The notes beneath the pieces were generated by a model. The model did not search any database. It was not told where the DNA came from and was given only the letters and a program-made list of their open reading frames with translations. Shown here one piece after another: positions 57,810-64,000 of a DNA stretch of 64,000 bases. The first letter of the stretch is position 1. Every line of letters begins with the position of its first letter. This stretch comes from Deroplatys truncata (taxonomy: Eukaryota; Arthropoda; Insecta; Mantodea; Mantidae). The position numbers were made by a program, and so were the translations under genes. The stretch covers positions 58,108,001 through 58,172,000 of the forward strand of contig CM060989.1 of NCBI GenBank assembly GCA_030765065.1. Direction: 5' to 3'.

Positions 57810-58617
57810 ACAAATTCTGATTTTACATTCAGATGACTTTCTCTACCTTCTGTTCGCTATTTACAAAAATTCACACGAAAATTTATTTTTTTATCTACTT
57901 CATTTTAATTGAGATAAACCTTAGCAGAAATAGCTACATTACACTCTTCGTCACAGATACAAAGCAAATAAGGATAGTCAAATGTTTATACGCTAAATAC
58001 TGGTCTTAAAATTCCATACTATTCCCATGCAATCGCGAGAAATAACTGAATGTCGATAGAACTTTAAAAGAATGACATAGTATTGAACAATGCGAACCAT
58101 TAATAACGGATATCTCGGAAATGGTTTATGCCACAATAAAGTTATTTGAAATAAATTGTGTGTTTTAAAGAGATCTACATTTTTTGTGTAAAACGTTTTC
58201 GTTATCGCTAAACGTTTACTAGTTATACAAGATTACATAAGATTCCTTCTGAATGAAGAGGACGTTACAGACTATTCCCAGAGAATTTAAGATATACATT
58301 TTATTTTTCATGTAAATGTTTTTAATATATGGCATTTTTAATCAAACTCGTTAGAGCCATTTTTCATAAAATCAAAAAATTCTACAAATGTTCCATTTAA
58401 AGGGTAGTTTGAGAGGGGAGATTTTCTTGAAACTCTTCACGTCGCATCTTTGGAAGGTACTGATCTTAAATACCAAGTTTGGTATTTATCCGATATTTCG
58501 TTTGCTTTTTGGTCTAAGGGGACTTCAAATCATGCATTTTCGGTGAAATCCCGGTATCGAATTTTTGGGTGGAATGCAATACTTCTCTGCCCACTACATA
58601 TTGGTAGAGAAAGTAAT
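57810..58617 (+). mobile_element. Family R copy R17 (diverged)
   Basis: Forward copy of a more diverged subfamily: TTCTGATTTTACATTCAGAT at the left, GGTAGAGAAAGTAA at the right. It lacks the CA microsatellite block because of a deletion around 58505, showing that the tract is not essential to the unit. A short inverted scrap follows at about 58755-58860. Confidence 0.85.
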
Positions 58618-58749
58618 AGTCTCCTCACTGGTTAATTCTAAATATTGGTTGAGGAGTTTTTGATGTTATGTTGGATACAGTTTTCTCTGTTTATATATTT
58701 GGTATACACTTCCCCATTTTAATTCTTTTCCTCTTTAACTTCCTTCAGC

Positions 58750-58860
58750 AGTGCCTGTAGGTAGTATTGTATTCCACACACATAAATTCGATACAAGGAT
58801 TTCACCTGAAGTGGTTTTGAGACCCCCTGAATAAAAATAATTTTTAGAAAAAGCTGGAAT
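58750..58860 (-). mobile_element. Family R fragment
   Basis: Reverse scrap: GTATTGTATTCCACACACAT, AAATTCGATAC, TTTTGAGACCCCCTGAATAA. Confidence 0.65.
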
Positions 58861-60434
58861 GTGATAAAACACCTACTAAATACATATAAGACTCACTTGA
58901 AACCCAATTTTAAAGTATTTTTTAATATCTTGCGGCCTATATTCAGTGGGAAGAAGAGCGATTCAGTAGTGAAACAGTGTGAAAACTCACACACATTCTC
59001 TTTCTTTATATTAATATGGATAGTATGCACTAAGCCACGAAAAATAAGGAAGAATTCCTCGTAAATACGGTATCCTGGTGCACTGCGAACTATTGTGGGC
59101 ACTACCCTCCAGGAGGAAAGCGTTAAAGTGATGGAACCACAGGAGGCTAAAGGCGGGAGGCAGACAGACTAAAGAGACGCGCGGAAGTCCCTAACACTTC
59201 TTATCTCGCAGACAAGTCCCACTTATGGAACATTCCATTTCAAATCGTCCGAAATAGATGGAAAATCGACCTTGCAGTTTTTAAACGAAACGAGACAAGC
59301 CCGATGGAATGCTTTATGCAAACTCTTAAAATTCAGAACTTCATAGTTTTGCAATTAAACTTGTTCAAATTTATCGTATCTTCCTAAAATTCCCAATTTC
59401 AAGCTGTTGTAACTCTAATTATTTAAATCGATCTTTATTTTGATTCCCTAAACTTTAATTTCATACTGATAGGTACACAAGTTCTTATTTTTATTTAAGT
59501 GAAGAAGTTTAGACTATTTCAAGTATGGTTTCGGGTTAAGAGAAATAATTTTATTATATATGGCAAGATTCCGTAATTTAAACACAATCAAACATATATT
59601 TACTGTAATGGTTACTGATAAGGTTTCGTATAATTAATTAAAGAAGGAAACTACTTTACGCGCTCATGGTCGCTCTCGCATGTTTGTTTTCAACTGAAGG
59701 TCAAGGAAGCTGCTGTGCCTAAGGTTAAACAATAAGAACGCTTACTAAGCAGTATTATGCATATTACAGTGCTACATTAGAACATATCTTAACTTGATAA
59801 AAGCTTCTTTAGATTTTAATTTTCCTGCCTTGATGAAGGCCTCAGGAGAACGTATCACTAACCAAAATATAATTAATAATCACCTGCGCTTAATTCACAA
59901 CGCTTCTATTAACCTTGCTAGCACACGGAAAGACTGAAGTAAAGGGAAATAAAGACGAAGTGCTAGTTGTATTGCGCCAGGTTGCTGAATCACATGCCTT
60001 TCTTGTATCAAATGTGTTGTTCTGCTGCAGAGCCTTGGTGATAATCGTGCAACAACCACATAAATCGCTGCGTTTATTCACTTTTTGTGTTATAACCACG
60101 AACACCCTAGCATGGCCATTTTACCAACATTGCCGGCTTCTCTTAATGACACTATGGATTAGTCTCAAATTAATATTTTAGTTTTATAAAAATTCGGAGG
60201 GATTTAAAATAAGTAAAAACTGTATATAGATTTTTGTGAAGACTTTTGTCTAAAAAATGAGATTAGGTAGGTACACTATTCTGAAATAAAAGGTTCCGGA
60301 GTTATGAGCAGTTTATCGTTCAATAACGTGAAAACAGTTGGGTTTTGGATGATAATATTTGATAAATATGCTTTCCTTAGCACCCCTTATTAATAGGAAA
60401 AATTACAACGCAAACAAAAAATGCGAGTTTTTTT
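58861..60434. other. Mostly unassigned region
   Basis: A short CGCGCGGAAGTCCC block at about 59178 matches the distal part of SINE C (C1), so a SINE C tail fragment may be present. The rest contains no recognised exon or family. Confidence 0.4.
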
Positions 60435-60439
60435 GCATT

Positions 60440-60786
60440 TCGATTTCAATGGAATGTCCCTTAGGGAGCTGCCTAGAGGAGGCGATGAACAACCCGTCCA
60501 ACCAGGCAACCCTCCAGTATCCACGTAAATACTTCCTCTTTGTAGCAAGCATCCGCGCCATCTGTCCGGCACCGCCACACACCACGAAACCTTGAAACAG
60601 GAAACTGAATGAACAGGAAATGATGGAAAGGAAATCATAGTAGATAAGAAACCACTCCAGGATTTGCCACCGACCAGAAAAACCATGAAAAATCCAAGGT
60701 CAGAGTGGGCGGGCGACGGGAATCGAATCCAGGACCTCTCAAATGCGATTCTCACACGTTACTGCAGAGCCATTTCGCTCGGTAAG
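60440..60786 (-). mobile_element. SINE family C copy C2
   Basis: Minus strand, near full length. Head CCGAGCGAAATGGCTCTGCA (A box, read from about 60784), B box CCTGGATTCGATTCCCGTCG, then CTTGGATTTTTCATGGTTTT, GGAGTGGTTTCTTATCTAC and GGCGCGGATGCTTGCTAC as in C1. Confidence 0.8.
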
Positions 60787-61133
60787 GATTCTTTAAAATA
60801 TGTTCCGTAATAACTCGGCAGCTGTTGCACGTCAAAGCATGAATTAGTGCAAACCGTAGACCTGAGGTTATGACCTCGTGTAACTTCTCTTTCCCCACTA
60901 CGACCGGCTGCCGCCTTTCAACTTTTGTCATTAAAAGTTTCACATCAAATTCAAGCTCCGAGATGCGACTGCTAGTATGTAGTGAGAACTGGACATATTC
61001 CTCTAAGACTCCCAGTTAAAACTATAATGCCTCCTGCCCTGTTTACTCTCTACTTCTGATCGCTGATTTTATGTCTGATGAGTATTTGGTAAAAGGATAT
61101 CCAAAACGCTTTGTGGAATCCATTAAAAGATTA
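60787..61133. other. Unassigned region
   Basis: No feature recognised. Confidence 0.5.
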
Positions 61134-61700
61134 TACAGGGTGATTTATGAACAACTGATTTATCTCTTTAATTGTTGCAAAACGAGTTATGCTAGCGACA
61201 ACTTATTATACCTGAAAAGCAGAGTAATTTTGGGAGATTATAGCAAATGTTGAAAATGTCCTCCATCCTGCATAAGGCACAACTCAACACGTCGTTCCAT
61301 GTTACAGACCACTCAAGGACTCTGCTGTCAATAGCTTGCATCTCCTGTGTAATGTTGTGCTTCAGATCGTCCAATGTCTGGGGACGTGTGGCATAAACCC
61401 TGTCTTTTAAGTAACCCCACAGAAAGAAATCCGTCGATGTCAAATCTGGAGATATCGGTGGCCACAGGTTCTTGGAAATTATCCGGTCGTCAAAGAAACT
61501 TGCAGTTAGTGCCATGGATTCATTTGATGTATGGCATGTAGCGCCGTCCTGCTGAAAATATCCTTGACTCAGCTCTACATCGTCTAGTTGCTCAGCAAAC
61601 TCCATGAAAATCCGTCGGTACTCTGCAGTGTTCACATTGTTTAAAAAAATTGGTCCTACTATTCTCTGTGCGGATATTGCGCGCCATATTGAGAGGGCCA
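61134..61700 (-). mobile_element. DUF4817-type transposase remnant 5
   Basis: The terminus ACAGGGTGATTTATGAACAA at about 61136 marks the 3' end. The minus frame 61635-61192 contains QLDDVELSQGYFQQDGATCH (second catalytic aspartate), WPPISPDLTSTDFFLWGYLK (third acidic position) and DRVYATRPQTLDDLKHNITQ. The spacing between the two acidic residues is about 38, longer than in true mariners. The N-terminal DNA-binding region and first aspartate are absent. Confidence 0.78.
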
Positions 61701-61804
61701 GAGATCAACACTAATTATTCTGTCATTAAAGACCTCTCTTATTGCATGTAATGATTCGGCAGCCGTATGTACTGTTGATTTGTGATTCGTTCACCTGGCT
61801 TAAC

Positions 61805-62010
61805 GAGTTATGATTTTTATTTATGAGGCTCTTTAAAAGACAAAGTGTATCGTTCCAATCCTCACACACTACAGGAATTTAGAGAAAACATTCTGCAAGA
61901 AACCATAAGAATTCCTATTGCTAAGCTTCGGAGAGTGAGGGAGAATATTTACACGAGATATGCTGCCTGTTTGAGAGCAGAAGGTCAACATTTCCAGCAT
62001 CTATTATAAG
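61805..62010 (+). pseudogene. DUF4817-type transposase C-terminus, plus strand
   Basis: The plus frame starts YDFYL-stop-GSLKDKVYRSN (the tryptophan of FLWG is replaced by TGA), continues PHTLQEFRENIL, then AKLRRVRENIYTRYAACLRA and EGQHFQHLL before a stop. It is a different, better-preserved lineage than the minus-strand remnant beside it. The two are arranged tail-out. Confidence 0.72.
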
Positions 62011-62268
62011 GTAAGGATTTTAGTCCGCCTCTGCCGGCGTAATTTCCTCGGCGACTGCCGGCTGTCTCGCGCAATAGAGAGAGGCCACGAGTGGGTTCGA
62101 ATATAATTTAACTACCACATATCGTTTTCAAGCATTGGTCTTTCATTTAGCGGTCTCCTCTCTGTCAGTATGGAGTCTCCTTTGCAGTTCTGCTTAGACA
62201 AACCTTCTGGCATCCACGCTATCCGGTATAATCTAACATCAACTAAGGAGGCTTATGTGGGCCACCTA
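62011..62268. other. Unassigned spacer
   Basis: No feature recognised. Confidence 0.5.
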
Positions 62269-62767
62269 GTACATATGTTTAAGGGATTTTCATAGCAAAC
62301 GAAATGTACATCTTGAATTTTCTAGGAATGGCCTCTGAAGTCCTCTTCACTCTGAATGACTTTTGCATAACTGGTAAATCGTAAGAGATAAGACAAAATC
62401 CTACCACACAAGAAATGTAGATCTCATTAAAGCATACAATTGATATCAAATAAATATATTTTTTGTGTGGAGTTAACCATTTTCGAGATATTCCTTGTTA
62501 TTGGCTCGAATGTTCGAATATTTATACCTTTTTCAAGTGGTAAGTCGCTATTCGATTTTTTCATGGCCATGCAAATACATGGAATTTCAAAGTCATCACA
62601 TAGGGACTCACTTTTTAAAAATCTGACTCATTTTAGCCTACTGTATTCTTCTTATAGCTAAAATGAAATGTGTAATGCAAGTTTATCTCGATAAAGGTGA
62701 AGTATAGAGAAGAATAAGATTTTAAATGAAGAGTGAGTAGAGGGAGCCATATGAATGCAAAACAACA
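62269..62767 (-). mobile_element. Family R partial copy R18
   Basis: Reverse, interior plus hairpin-side end only: ACATATGTTTAAGGGATTTT, GACTTTTGCATAACTGGTAA, AAATGTAGATCTCATTAAAG and GAGTAGAGGGAGCCATATGA. The microsatellite side is missing. Confidence 0.78.
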
Positions 62768-62869
62768 ATATTTCACAGTGATTTTATAACTTGGTTTACA
62801 GGCAGATGTTCAACTGTGAGCCAATTATGCCTCCTCTTCCAAGGAATAGCTGTTCTAGCAGAGATGGCC

Positions 62870-63190
62870 GCAGTTACTTAATGACTTAGGAATGATGGAC
62901 TACAATTTTCGACCCCTGCTCGTAACCAGATCGGCAGCCCGAGTAACAAACCAGTAACCGGCTGTACCAGATCCAACAGCACTCGCCAGGTTGCGCTTAA
63001 GTAGTATCGACGTGATCGTCAGCTGTTCTTTGCGGTGCCCCTCGAGCGACGCTCCGACCAAGAAGAAAGGGTGCGACTTACTTAGTTCTCGGCGACAGGT
63101 GGAGAAAGAGTTCTTGAGCTTTGTGCCTGGGAGCGGCCGTCTCCACACTTTTCGGCCTTGTCTAAATTATTATATACATTCTTTCGGCGT
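62870..63190. other. GC-richer segment, possible exon or promoter
   Basis: It stands out from AT-rich surroundings (CCCCTCGAGCGACGCTCCGA, GGGAGCGGCCGTCTCC). Good donor-like sites are present on both strands: plus CGGC/GTAAGTAAA at 63189 and minus CTAA/GTAAGTCGC near 63080. No protein similarity was recognised. It could be a first exon, a promoter, or a GC-rich transposon piece. Confidence 0.3.
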
Positions 63191-63816
63191 AAGTAAACTT
63201 CAAAATTCTTATGTGTGGAGCGGCAGTTCAATTTTTCGAAGCGAGTTCATATTGAAATATAAGCACGTGCTAAATTGCATTAAAATGGTGAACATTGTGT
63301 GACAAGGACAAAGCGAAAATATTTAACGTATTTGAATTGTAATCTATTAACGTTTCTCAAATTTGAATGTGAATATATCCAGTGCTTTCTGGGCTGCAAG
63401 AATTACTAGTTTCATTTAGAGGTGTATTAAATCCTTACTTCATTTCCTTTTACTTTATTTGTAGTACAAAGAATTCATTATTCTGGGGGAATGCTTTGTT
63501 TCAATAATTCTAGAATGGGACCGGCATTTAACTTTTCTAGTAATTATCTGCTGTACTTTTGATTTGACTGTTGCTTATAATGATAGTTTTATTTCAAGGA
63601 ATTTTTTATAATGAATAATTTGTGGGATTCTACGCATTGACTGTACTTAAATAAATTAGTTTGATTGAAACGGCTTTGCTTGAATGTTACAACCGCTATA
63701 TGACCTCTTTAGAACGTCGTACAACTGTAAAAGCTACAAGGAACTAAAGCATAAGATTTGTGGTGTTTAAGAATACTAAATTCCATATTTATGAATTTTT
63801 GCAGCTTTTTGGGCCT
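63191..63816. other. Unassigned region
   Basis: AT-rich spacer. No feature recognised. Confidence 0.5.
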
Positions 63817-64000
63817 TTTTTTACTTTCTCTACTACGTATAGCAAGTAGGGGAAGTATTGTATTCCACCCAAAAATTCGATACCGAGATTAAACCGGAAA
63901 TACATGTTTTGAGGCCCCCTGAATAAAAAAAAACATTTTTGGAAACATGTCCGTGTGTGTGTGTCTGTGAACAGCATAACTCAGAAACGAACAGACGGAT
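63817..64000 (-). mobile_element. Family R copy R19 (cut by window end)
   Basis: Reverse copy starting TTTACTTTCTCTACTACGTA and reaching the GTGTGTGTGTCTGTGAACAG block before the window ends. Confidence 0.88.

Noticed and set aside
59890..60181. Coding exon in the 59.9-60.2 kb block
   Set aside because: Frames are open on both strands but no motif, acceptor/donor pair in phase or family similarity was found.

Overview
The window looks like a piece of a large, AT-rich, transposon-laden arthropod genome, most likely an insect. I infer this from mariner, hAT, Jockey-type LINE, Penelope-like and DUF4817-type (Tc3-like) transposase remnants, several tRNA-derived SINE families, long introns and spliceosomal GT-AG exons. 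No prokaryotic gene organisation, rRNA, free-standing tRNA or CRISPR array is present. The species cannot be named from sequence alone.

Host genes are sparse. The clearest is on the minus strand: three consecutive exons (55029-54878, 48120-48048, 42448-42430) join in phase and encode the C-terminal end of a RasGEF catalytic domain of the RASGEF1 type, ending in a stop. Introns of about 6.8 and 5.6 kb are packed with transposons. Convergent to it, on the plus strand, 26439-26542 and 27762-27840 look like the last two coding exons of an unrecognised gene, followed by AATAAA at 28034. A CpG-richer segment near 12776-13060 may be a minus-strand first exon or promoter. 62.9-63.3 kb is a second, weaker candidate.

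The dominant feature is one interspersed family of about 0.9 kb (called family R here), present as about 20 full or partial copies in both orientations at 1-1651, 2.3-3.2, 5.4-6.85, 8.1-9.1, 10.2-11.45, 14.9-15.8, 42.5 and 44.0-44.7, 55.3-58.6, 62.3-62.8 and 63.8-64.0 kb. It has a 12-bp subterminal inverted repeat, a terminal hairpin next to a run of A/T, and an embedded (CA)n microsatellite. This layout resembles Helentron-associated elements such as Drosophila DINE-1. Strand '+' for family R means the hairpin end comes first. Several copies are followed directly by an extra partial unit, and two distant dimers (near 985 and 57147) share the same junction.

Layout: 1-15.8 kb is family R, SINEs A/B/C, a hAT element with 8-bp duplications (9232-10198) and LINE scraps. 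16-36 kb is more unique, with a SINE B copy, a 1.5-kb inverted-repeat element (19.3-20.7), a 258-bp MITE, an RTE-like tail, a Harbinger-like element, a palindromic mariner derivative (24.3-25.0), the two plus-strand exons and a mariner relic. 37.3-41.2 kb holds two related hAT elements, the second with nested insertions. 42.4-55.0 kb is the RASGEF1 region, with two mariners, SINE D, a minisatellite, a Penelope-like remnant, a Jockey remnant and a split DUF4817 element. 55.3-64 kb returns to family R, SINE C and head-to-head DUF4817 remnants.

A recurring theme may be worth pursuing: elements of unrelated superfamilies (two mariners, a DUF4817 element, a Penelope-like element, a SINE) have each acquired local palindromic structure, usually by gaining an inverted copy of one end.
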